DNA of 8,123 nt, from positions 1-8,123 of the forward strand of contig JASFHH010000067.1 of NCBI GenBank assembly GCA_050123335.1. Reading direction: 5' to 3'. The notes under the pieces were generated by a model that searched no databases, was not told the origin of the DNA, and saw only the letters and a program-made list of their open reading frames with translations. Positions within the stretch are counted from its first letter, which is position 1; each line of letters begins with the position of its first letter. Origin of the DNA: JASFHF01 sp050123335. Its GTDB lineage: Bacteria > Pseudomonadota > Gammaproteobacteria > UBA12402. Both the position numbers and the translations under genes were made by a program. This document shows, in pieces, positions 1 through 4,958 of the stretch.

Positions 1-651
1 TAAATTATTAACCTGACTCGGATCCGGATGATGATTAGGAAAATTACCATCTATTTTGCAAAATAAACAATCTACATCACAACCAAGATTTTGATACAAA
101 TCAGGCAGCAACACACCGCCAACCCCGTTACCGCAATCAATAATAACTTTTAACCGCCGTTTAATTCTTATGTCGCCGGAAATTCGCTGCGCATAGTTTG
201 ACAATAAATTATATTGTCTTAAGTTACCAACGCCGGATGATAAATCATTTTGCTTAATGCGTTGATATAATTTTTGGATACGATCCAACGCAAGTGTCTC
301 ACCATTAATTACTATTTTAAGACCATTATAATTAACCGGATTATGACTGCCGGTTAACATTACCCCCGAATGCGTATCAAATATATGCGTGGCATAATAT
401 AAAACCGGTGTCGGCGCCATCCCAAGATCAACGACGTCACAACCACTGTCTAAAATTCCTTGCGCCAAAGCTTTAGATAATTCTGGTCCAGAAAGTCGAC
501 CATCACGCGCAATAAAAATAGTTCTCTCACCAGCAACCAAAGTTTCACTGCCAATCGCTTGACCAATTAAACGCACCACATCAGCATTTAGATTTTCATC
601 TGCAATACCACGAATGTCATAAGCACGAAAAATTGTTGGGTCGATTTCCAT
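1..651 (-). CDS. algC: Phosphomannomutase/phosphoglucomutase, N-terminal 217 residues (3' end outside window)
   Basis: This enzyme interconverts mannose/glucose 6-phosphate and 1-phosphate in the cytoplasm, feeding GDP-mannose and UDP-glucose synthesis for LPS and exopolysaccharide. The frame is open from an ATG at 651 to the window edge. Visible motifs are YDIRG at residues 11-15, ARDGR at 48-52, the phosphoserine loop TGSHNP at 100-105 (Ser102 is the expected phosphorylated serine) and DGNFPNHHPDPS at 201-212. The family is about 450-465 residues, so domain 1 and part of domain 2 are present; the metal-binding DGDxDR loop lies beyond the edge. The start is supported by a strong Shine-Dalgarno, AAGGAGG, at 657-663, five bases from the ATG. 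The gene lies 213 bp downstream of dut on the same strand; dut-algC adjacency is known in gammaproteobacteria such as Pseudomonas (coaBC-dut-algC). The family call is firm. The symbol algC rather than manB/cpsG rests on the motifs and the dut neighbour. Confidence 0.93.
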   Translation of the reverse strand, partial: MEIDPTIFRAYDIRGIADENLNADVVRLIGQAIGSETLVAGERTIFIARDGRLSGPELSKALAQGILDSGCDVVDLGMAPTPVLYYATHIFDTHSGVMLTGSHNPVNYNGLKIVINGETLALDRIQKLYQRIKQNDLSSGVGNLRQYNLLSNYAQRISGDIRIKRRLKVIIDCGNGVGGVLLPDLYQNLGCDVDCLFCKIDGNFPNHHPDPSQVNNL

Positions 652-673
652 GTAAACCTCCTTTTAGAAAAAC

Positions 674-858
674 TGTCATTCCGCGACCCAGCCAGTTGAT
701 CGCGGAATCCAGAAAACAACAAACAGCCTAGATCCCGCGGGTGAGCCGGTGTTAGTTTAGGCAAAGCATGCTTTGCCCCGGCGAACGCGAGACATGGATG
801 TCGAGCTGACAAGACCACCACGGATGGTTGCTTGGCACAACTTTGCCGCGGGATGACA
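674..858. repeat. GC-rich composite palindromic repeat element between dut and algC
   Basis: The 185-bp segment is bounded by imperfect terminal inverted repeats: TGTCATTCCGCG at 674-685 and CGCGGGATGACA at 847-858 (11 of 12 match when one is reverse-complemented). It contains nested hairpins: ATTCCGCGA (678-686) with TCGCGGAAT (700-708); ATCCCGCGG (732-740) with CCGCGGGAT (846-854); a perfect 18-bp palindrome GGCAAAGCATGCTTTGCC at 760-777; and the small inverted pair GACAT/ATGTC near 790. It is visibly more GC-rich than its surroundings, contains no convincing gene, and ends six bases from the dut stop codon. This is the appearance of a non-autonomous dispersed palindromic repeat. As RNA it could also act as a processing site or partial terminator between dut and algC. 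Copy number elsewhere in the genome is unknown. Confidence 0.7.
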
Positions 859-864
859 ACGATG

Positions 865-1317
865 TTAAATTCCTGAACTGCCAAAGCCTCCAACACCACG
901 CCTGGATGCGTTAAATTCTTCCACAACCTCAAATGTTACTTGAGCAACCGGCACAATTACCATTTGCGCAATTCGATCCCCATGATTAATGGTAAAGCTT
1001 TTTGTCCCGCGATTCCAACAGGAAATTAAAATTTCTCCCTGATAATCTGAATCAACTAAGCCAACCAGGTTGCCTAACACAATTCCATGTTTATGACCCA
1101 ACCCAGATCGCGGTAAAATCGTAGCAGCATACCCACTATCAGCGATATGAATCGCTAAACCCGTAGGAATTAATTCAGTAGAACCAGGAGACAAAATTAA
1201 AGGCTGATCAAGACACGCACGCAAATCCAAACCCGCAGAACCAGTTGTAGCATAATTAGGCAGAGGAAAATCACGCCCAACTTTGGGATCTAAAATTTTT
1301 AACTGTATTTGCTGCAC
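865..1317 (-). CDS. dut: dUTP diphosphatase (dUTPase), trimeric type
   Basis: Dut hydrolyses dUTP to dUMP and diphosphate, keeping uracil out of DNA and supplying dUMP for dTMP synthesis; it is a cytoplasmic homotrimer. All five family motifs are present: I AGLDLRA (28-34), II PRSGLG (69-74), III GLVDSDYQGEI (86-96, where Asp89 matches the catalytic Asp90 of E. coli), IV DRIAQMVI (114-121) and the glycine-rich motif V RRGVGGFGSSG (139-149). At 150 residues it is full length (E. coli 151). The start codon is GTG at 1317, chosen because the N-terminus MQQIQLKILDPKVG aligns with the E. coli start and because AAGGA lies five bases upstream; no in-frame ATG precedes it. It is first in a dut-algC order on the minus strand. 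The usual gammaproteobacterial upstream neighbour coaBC is absent here, replaced by an unrelated membrane-protein gene. Confidence 0.98.
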   Translation of the reverse strand: MQQIQLKILDPKVGRDFPLPNYATTGSAGLDLRACLDQPLILSPGSTELIPTGLAIHIADSGYAATILPRSGLGHKHGIVLGNLVGLVDSDYQGEILISCWNRGTKSFTINHGDRIAQMVIVPVAQVTFEVVEEFNASRRGVGGFGSSGI

Positions 1318-1346
1318 TTTAATCCTTGAATTCGCATTAAAAATGC

Positions 1347-1375
1347 ATTGTAAGATGTGCTCTAATAATTTGCAA
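1347..1375 (-). promoter_or_regulatory. Candidate sigma-70 promoter of dut
   Basis: Reading the minus strand, TTGCAA (1370-1375) and TACAAT (1347-1352) are separated by exactly 17 bases. This is a good match to the sigma-70 -35 and -10 boxes. The -10 box ends 29 bases before the GTG start of dut, giving a predicted leader of roughly 20-25 nt that contains the AAGGA ribosome-binding site. It indicates that dut has its own promoter rather than depending on the membrane-protein gene upstream. This is a pattern match only. Confidence 0.6.
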
Positions 1376-1399
1376 TAAAGATTTTATGATGATGCTGCA

Positions 1400-1417
1400 T
1401 TCCCGTAGAAGCGGGAA
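1400..1417. repeat. Short hairpin TTCCCG/CGGGAA
   Basis: TTCCCG (1400-1405) and CGGGAA (1412-1417) flank a six-base loop. It sits between the 1549-3549 gene and dut, next to the REP-like half element at 1440. It resembles the short GC palindromes scattered through many bacterial intergenic regions. No U-tract follows on the minus strand, so it is not a standard intrinsic terminator. Confidence 0.45.
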
Positions 1418-1439
1418 CACAACCCACATGAAGCATAGC

Positions 1440-1479
1440 CCGTATTGAGCATTAGCAAAATACGGGAATTAATTTTTCC
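1440..1479. repeat. REP-like palindrome, single half-copy
   Basis: This 40-bp segment matches 3789-3828 at 38 of 40 positions in the same orientation. Its core is a hairpin, CCGTATT ... AATACGG, with an inner GC-atta-GC. The bases before it read ATAG, where the fuller copy has the head GTAG. Similarity stops abruptly after TTTTTCC at 1479, so the second hairpin of the 3784-3857 element is missing here. It lies downstream of the 1549-3549 stop codon and could stabilise that transcript's 3' end; with no U-tract it is a poor intrinsic terminator. Confidence 0.7.
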
Positions 1480-1548
1480 ATCACATTCTTTGAGACCAAA
1501 AGTCAGATACTATCGGCATCTAAAAATACACGAATGTGGTTCTTTTTT

Positions 1549-3549
1549 TTATTTGTTTGAGTTCGTTTTTCTTTCATCTCTTTTCCTAATTTCATTTTTA
1601 ATTTGCTTAAAATTTTTATTTCCATAGTATGGTAAACTCATTCTCCCAAACAAATTCTTTTCTTTCTTGTTTATCTTCTTTTTCCCGAAAAATTTTGAGT
1701 TATTTGTATCAATTTTGATGACTGTCTCATCTTTCTTTTTTTCATCTTTTGTATCAATTTTGATGACTGTATCATCTTTCTTTTTTTCATCTGTTGTATC
1801 GATTTTGATGACTGTATCATCTTTCTTTTTTTCATCTTTTGTATCGATTTTGATGACTGTCTCATCTTTCTTTCCATCTTGCTTTTCATCTTTCTTTTCA
1901 TCTGTTGTATCGATTTTGATGACTGTCTCATCTTTCTTTCCATCTTGCTTTTCATCTTTCTTTTCATCTGGTGTATCGATTTTGATGACTGTCTCATCTT
2001 TCTTTCCATCTTGCTTTTCATCTTTCTTTTCATCTGGTGTATCGATTTTGATGACTGTCTCATCTTTCTTTTTTTCATCTTCTGTATCGGGTTTGATGAC
2101 TATCTTCTTTTTCTTTTTCTTATCTTTTGGCTTGATTGCGATGACTTCTATCTCCCCTTTTTCTTTATTATCACCAACTAGATCAGGCTTTCCTTTTTTA
2201 TTATCCTGTAACTGAACATTTGTGTAAGTAACAGCGTTTTTATTCATTTCGCGCGTCAAGTATTTACTCTTTGAATTGAAATATTTCGACGCAAGACCCG
2301 GAATGAGTATGAAAATTAACGCAGCCAAAATATCTATTCCTAGTTCAGGATTTATGTATTTACTAATCCACGGGTTTTTAAGCAAAGCATCAAACACATG
2401 TTCCTTAACATACTTTTGATCATCTATAGCTAAAGAACCTGGGCCTGCGTCCACTATACCAAGCCCATCGATAAGTTTATCAGGATGTTCCATATAAGGA
2501 TTTTGCCCCAGTTCTACTGGATAAGCCAAAGTACTATTGAGAAAACCGGTAACATTTTTTATGTTTGTTCCCAATAAATTAACAATAACTTTAGCAAATA
2601 AAAAAGCTTTTTTTGTTTGCCATTCCTCACTTCCCAATACGCGATCACCATACCAATAATTAACATATAAACGATTAAAAACTACTGCAGCTAAAAAAGC
2701 AGTGAACAACATACTTCCTTTACCATAGTTCACAAAGGTACGCGGAACTATTTTATACGTATCATTACAGATAATATTCTTGGTTGGCTTTCCTTTTAAA
2801 ACTTTTCCTTTCGTACTCTTAGCTTTTACAATTCCGAATAATAATGTTTCCCCAAAATACCACCTGCGTGGGTCTTTGAGATCTCTTCGTTCTTTAAATT
2901 TCTTAAAATCTTTCTGCTCTTGCGACGACCAACAATCTTTTACAAAATCTACCACTGCACCAAACAAATAAGGAGCAAGCCAGCTAACCAATGGAAAAGC
3001 TATGAAAGGCCAAGTTCCTTTTGTAGATTGTGTTATACCAAGCTTAAACCAAGCCAATATGGCTCCGATTGTCTTTTTAGCAGCGTTGAACGCTTCAACT
3101 ACTTCACTGCAATATGGGATGCCTTTATCATTAAAACATCTAATAAAAGCTGCTGTATTATTCTTACCTAAAATCTCTTCTACAGAGGGCAAAATCTGAT
3201 TGCTACTGCCAATTTGTTTAAAATATAGTTCTCTGAATAATATGAAAGCCACTAAAAACACCACACCAATAGTTCCGCAGCCATATTCATTCAACAATAT
3301 AGTCAGACATAACCACTTTTTTCCCCACGATGAAGAACCGTCATGCTTCTCGGGAAAACCATATTTTTTGCTCACGCGTTCAACTTTTTCTGACACTTTT
3401 TCCATGGGGTTTTCTGTTTTTTGTAACAATAATGTTTCTTCATTTACTTTATTCACGCTTCCATCTCCATTAATAAAGCCTGAAAATGGGTTTCTTTTTT
3501 CTTTGCAACACATTCCGCAAGTAATAAACCTCACAACACATTTAAACAT
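1549..3549 (-). CDS. Unrecognised polytopic membrane protein with charged tandem-repeat tail; candidate secreted effector
   Basis: I do not recognise a family for this 666-residue protein. The N-terminus has a cysteine cluster (Cys4, 11, 14, 15) and no typical signal peptide. Likely membrane segments are at about 80-106, 178-203, 279-297, 313-327 (weaker) and 405-420. Between them lie basic or charged loops (205-232 is lysine/arginine-rich). From about residue 450 the protein becomes extremely hydrophilic: KDKKKKKK at 475-482, then repeats of the type KDETVIKIDTxDEKK up to about 615, then a lysine-rich C-terminus ending RKTNSNK. The ATG at 3549 has a strong Shine-Dalgarno (AAGGAG, 3558-3563, eight bases away). 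The gene is preceded by a TATAAT box and a CTTAAG-N5-CTTAAG motif resembling the PmrA box that in Legionella and Coxiella controls many Dot/Icm effectors. Multi-pass topology, a basic tail and this promoter make an effector or inner-membrane factor plausible; neither is shown. The C-terminus lacks a clear glutamate-rich E-block. The coding call is firm, the function unknown. Confidence 0.9.
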   Translation of the reverse strand: MFKCVVRFITCGMCCKEKRNPFSGFINGDGSVNKVNEETLLLQKTENPMEKVSEKVERVSKKYGFPEKHDGSSSWGKKWLCLTILLNEYGCGTIGVVFLVAFILFRELYFKQIGSSNQILPSVEEILGKNNTAAFIRCFNDKGIPYCSEVVEAFNAAKKTIGAILAWFKLGITQSTKGTWPFIAFPLVSWLAPYLFGAVVDFVKDCWSSQEQKDFKKFKERRDLKDPRRWYFGETLLFGIVKAKSTKGKVLKGKPTKNIICNDTYKIVPRTFVNYGKGSMLFTAFLAAVVFNRLYVNYWYGDRVLGSEEWQTKKAFLFAKVIVNLLGTNIKNVTGFLNSTLAYPVELGQNPYMEHPDKLIDGLGIVDAGPGSLAIDDQKYVKEHVFDALLKNPWISKYINPELGIDILAALIFILIPGLASKYFNSKSKYLTREMNKNAVTYTNVQLQDNKKGKPDLVGDNKEKGEIEVIAIKPKDKKKKKKIVIKPDTEDEKKKDETVIKIDTPDEKKDEKQDGKKDETVIKIDTPDEKKDEKQDGKKDETVIKIDTTDEKKDEKQDGKKDETVIKIDTKDEKKKDDTVIKIDTTDEKKKDDTVIKIDTKDEKKKDETVIKIDTNNSKFFGKKKINKKEKNLFGRMSLPYYGNKNFKQIKNEIRKRDERKTNSNK
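1706..2128 (-). repeat. In-frame tandem repeat array with 45-bp and 66-bp units
   Basis: The repeat anchor GTATC(A/G)ATTTTGATGACT recurs at 1706, 1751, 1796, 1841, 1907, 1973 and 2039, with a degenerate unit at 2084. The spacings are 45, 45, 45, 66, 66, 66 and 45 bp, all multiples of three. In the protein (minus strand) this gives one diverged unit (IVIKPDT), three 22-residue units with the extra segment DEKQDGK, then shorter 15-residue units, each containing TVIKIDT. Near identity of adjacent units at the DNA level implies recent expansion by slippage or unequal recombination. The array lies within the coding sequence at about residues 475-615. Confidence 0.95.
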
Positions 3550-3603
3550 AAATTATTCTCCTTTTTGATGTTTCGATTTTTACTAAATACTACTGGTTGC
3601 GCT

Positions 3604-3609
3604 ATTATA
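3604..3609 (-). promoter_or_regulatory. -10 box of the 1549-3549 gene
   Basis: On the minus strand this reads TATAAT, a perfect -10 hexamer, 54 bases before the ATG. The predicted leader is about 45-50 nt and carries the AAGGAG ribosome-binding site at 3558-3563. No good TTGACA-like -35 exists at 16-18 bp; that position (about 3626-3632) falls within the paired CTTAAG motif. This is the usual appearance of an activator-dependent promoter. Confidence 0.65.
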
Positions 3610-3619
3610 ATGCACGAAC

Positions 3620-3636
3620 CTTAAGGAAATCTTAAG
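3620..3636 (-). promoter_or_regulatory. Candidate PmrA box (CTTAAG-N5-CTTAAG)
   Basis: Two perfect CTTAAG half-sites (3631-3636 and 3620-3625) are separated by five bases, an 11-bp direct-repeat spacing. This matches the published PmrA-box form YTTAAK-N5-YTTAAK. In Legionella and Coxiella the related PmrA element precedes many Dot/Icm genes and effector genes. The motif lies 10 bases upstream of the TATAAT of the 1549-3549 gene, over the expected -35 position. CTTAAG is itself palindromic, so orientation is read from the -10 box. No pmrA gene is visible in the window. Confidence 0.55.
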
Positions 3637-3783
3637 AGCCTGGAAAAATAAAAAAACTTTTTTCAGCAAGGAACAAAAATTTATTGCATCTACAAATATT
3701 GTCATCCCGCAGCTTGAAATAAAATGACATAAATATTTTGTCATTTGAACGATAGCTGGATAGGTTTTAAGCCGAATAGTAAT

Positions 3784-3857
3784 GTAGTCCGTATTGAGCG
3801 TTAGCAAAATACGGAAATTAATTTTTCCTGTATTTCGCGCAGCGAAGTACAGGCTAC
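3784..3857. repeat. REPIN-like element: two hairpins between GTAG and CTAC
   Basis: The 74-bp element opens with GTAG (3784-3787) and closes with the inverted CTAC (3854-3857). Hairpin 1 (3789-3812 region) pairs CCGTATT with AATACGG. Hairpin 2 (3827-3853) pairs CCTGTA..TTCGC with GCGAA..TACAGG. An AT-rich spacer separates them. GTAG-headed palindromes arranged as inverted pairs are the known layout of REP doublets (REPINs), which are mobilised in trans by RAYT (TnpA-REP) transposases of the Y1/IS200 group. No RAYT gene is in the window. A half-copy is at 1440-1479. Confidence 0.7.
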
Positions 3858-3869
3858 ATCCTAATGTCA

Positions 3870-3889
3870 TTTTACATTAAAGTGTAAAA
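3870..3889. repeat. AT-rich hairpin TTTTACA/TGTAAAA
   Basis: A perfect 7-bp inverted repeat (3870-3876 with 3883-3889) surrounds a six-base loop, just outside the REPIN-like element. It could be a regulator half-site pair or chance in AT-rich DNA. Confidence 0.35.
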
Positions 3890-4071
3890 ATTATGCACAG
3901 AATAAAATTTGGTTTGCAAGGCATGATGAAAAATAAATTCATTATACGCCAAACAGCGGTATATCAAAAAATGTTTATATGTCAATAAGTTATATGTGCA
4001 ACCTAATAAAATAGCTAAACTTTTTTGAGATTTTGCTTGCGAAAAATGCAAATTGGTGGTCAAATTAAATT

Positions 4072-4123
4072 ATCGGCATTGGATAGCCGATGATTTATAG
4101 GGAAATTTATCAACTTATAGGGA
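4072..4123 (+). promoter_or_regulatory. Leader of the OmpA-like gene: inverted repeat and duplicated AGGG motif
   Basis: ATCGGC (4072-4077) and GCCGAT (4086-4091) form an inverted repeat with an eight-base loop. TTATAGGGA then occurs twice at an exact 20-bp interval (4095-4103 and 4115-4123). The second copy provides the weak Shine-Dalgarno-like AGGG about 10 bases before the ATG at 4133. An ATG at 4123 opens a five-codon frame (stop at 4138-4140) that overlaps the real start in another frame. No convincing -35/-10 pair was found. These elements may regulate expression, but the evidence is pattern only. Confidence 0.35.
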
Positions 4124-4132
4124 TGAAATATC

Positions 4133-4771
4133 ATGGATAGATTATCATTTCTGGTTCTTACCTGTTTATTAGGTATTTGCATAAGCTTAACCACTTATGC
4201 AGCATCGGTCTCTACTTCCCGCCCTTGTCAGTTCATCAGGACAGGCTTTTATCTGGGAGCAGCTGTGGGCGCAACTGATACCAATCACAAAATAACTGCA
4301 TTCAATAATCCTACAACTGGGGCTGTTGTTGAAAATGGAGAGGTAGATAACGATGGTTTTGGTTTTCGTGGATTGGTTGGTTATCAATTTAACAAATATT
4401 TTGCCGGTGAAGTTGGGTATACCAAATTCGCCCGCGCAAAAGGTAGAGGATTAAATTACGCAGGAGGCACGAATAATAATAATGGTCACATTGACGAACA
4501 TGCTTTTGACTTAACTGCCAAAGGTATTTGGCCGATAGTAAACCGAATCTCATTATATGCAAAACTTGGCGTCGCTTACCTGATGACCCGCACCAATGTA
4601 AGTACGATTTTTTCTAAAGATCGTGATGTAGTTAGACCATGGCTCGGCGCTGGTGTATCGTTTGATATAACTAAACACTTCGCTTTTGATGCATCATACA
4701 ATCGAATCCAAAGCAGTGGTGTAATACACTCTGCTGAATTTTTGGGAATTGGTTTTTACTGGTATGCCTAA
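4133..4771 (+). CDS. Small outer-membrane beta-barrel protein (OmpA-like transmembrane domain type)
   Basis: This 212-residue protein has a signal peptide (hydrophobic core about residues 5-22, probable cleavage near TYAA-S at 24/25). It continues with eight alternating amphipathic strands at about 38-50, 75-87, 90-101, 124-135, 139-153, 166-179, 183-192 and 201-211, ending FLGIGFYWYA. Between strands lie polar loops rich in Asn and Gly, for example the NNNN stretch at 114-117. Size and strand count fit the OmpA-like/OMP_b-brl (porin-like, eight-stranded) group found in outer membranes; there is no C-terminal peptidoglycan-binding OmpA domain. The likely role is structural or surface exposed (adhesin, complement or host contact), but a specific function cannot be assigned. 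The last residue is Ala rather than the usual Phe, with aromatics just before it. The gene stands alone on the plus strand, converging on the 4959-7904 gene across a spacer with two hairpins. Confidence 0.88.
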   Translation: MDRLSFLVLTCLLGICISLTTYAASVSTSRPCQFIRTGFYLGAAVGATDTNHKITAFNNPTTGAVVENGEVDNDGFGFRGLVGYQFNKYFAGEVGYTKFARAKGRGLNYAGGTNNNNGHIDEHAFDLTAKGIWPIVNRISLYAKLGVAYLMTRTNVSTIFSKDRDVVRPWLGAGVSFDITKHFAFDASYNRIQSSGVIHSAEFLGIGFYWYA

Positions 4772-4787
4772 ATCGAATCCCTCACAA

Positions 4788-4827
4788 GGTTTTGCTGCCC
4801 AGCTCAATAAAGCAATGCAGCAAAACC
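4788..4827. terminator. Perfect 11-bp stem hairpin 3' of the OmpA-like gene
   Basis: GGTTTTGCTGC (4788-4798) pairs perfectly with GCAGCAAAACC (4817-4827) around an 18-base loop, starting 17 bases after the stop codon. The sequence after it (AATTGCC) is not a U-tract, so it is likely an mRNA-stabilising or auxiliary hairpin in front of the stronger terminator candidate at 4844. Confidence 0.45.
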
Positions 4828-4843
4828 AATTGCCTCACCCTCA

Positions 4844-4880
4844 AACCCTCTACTTTTTCCTCAGTAGAGGGTTCCTCTTT
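4844..4880. terminator. Candidate intrinsic terminator, possibly bidirectional
   Basis: AACCCTCTACT (4844-4854) and AGTAGAGGGTT (4863-4873) form a perfect 11-bp stem with an eight-base loop, followed by CCTCTTT on the plus strand. It lies between convergent genes, 73 bases after the plus-strand stop and 85 bases after the minus-strand stop, so it could serve both. The U-tract is weak on both strands. Confidence 0.6.
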
Positions 4881-4958
4881 AACGTGAGTTTGTTATAAAA
4901 CATTGCGACGCGGCAAGTGCGAAGCATTTATTAACACTACGTTACTTATAGAGCTTAT

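Larger units (their letters stand above)
3550..4132. other. 583-bp non-coding region between divergent genes
   Basis: The region holds the promoter and candidate PmrA box of the 1549-3549 gene (3604-3636), a REPIN-like element (3784-3857), a short hairpin (3870-3889) and the leader of the OmpA-like gene (about 4072-4132). At 3700-3710 there is TGTCATCCCGC, identical over 11 bases to one terminus of the 674-858 repeat element. ATGACA at 3724-3729 and another TGTCAT at 3739-3744 follow, suggesting a decayed repeat end. Minus-strand frames of 95 and 63 codons exist here but have no protein-like character. I see no RNA gene. Confidence 0.6.

Noticed and set aside
588..932. 114-codon minus-strand frame across the dut-algC gap
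   Set aside because: It overlaps the 3' end of dut and the start of algC and mostly translates the palindromic repeat element; no ribosome-binding site or family match.
1445..1627. 60-codon plus-strand frame
   Set aside because: It starts in the REP half-copy and runs antisense into the 3' end of the 1549-3549 gene; no supporting signals.
1706..2128. Possible CRISPR array
   Set aside because: Units are contiguous and nearly identical throughout with no unique spacers, and they encode an in-frame peptide repeat inside a real gene.
1667..2215. Long open frames on the plus strand and a second minus-strand frame (1671-2078) across the repeat array
   Set aside because: They are shadows of the tandem repeat: because both unit lengths are multiples of three, every stop-free frame stays open. 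Their low-complexity products (SILMTVSSFF..., MKRKMKSKMERK...) have no start-site support.
3583..4063. Two minus-strand frames (95 and 63 codons) in the long intergenic region
   Set aside because: They run through the promoter, the REPIN-like element and AT-rich spacer, lack convincing ribosome-binding sites and have no protein-like composition.
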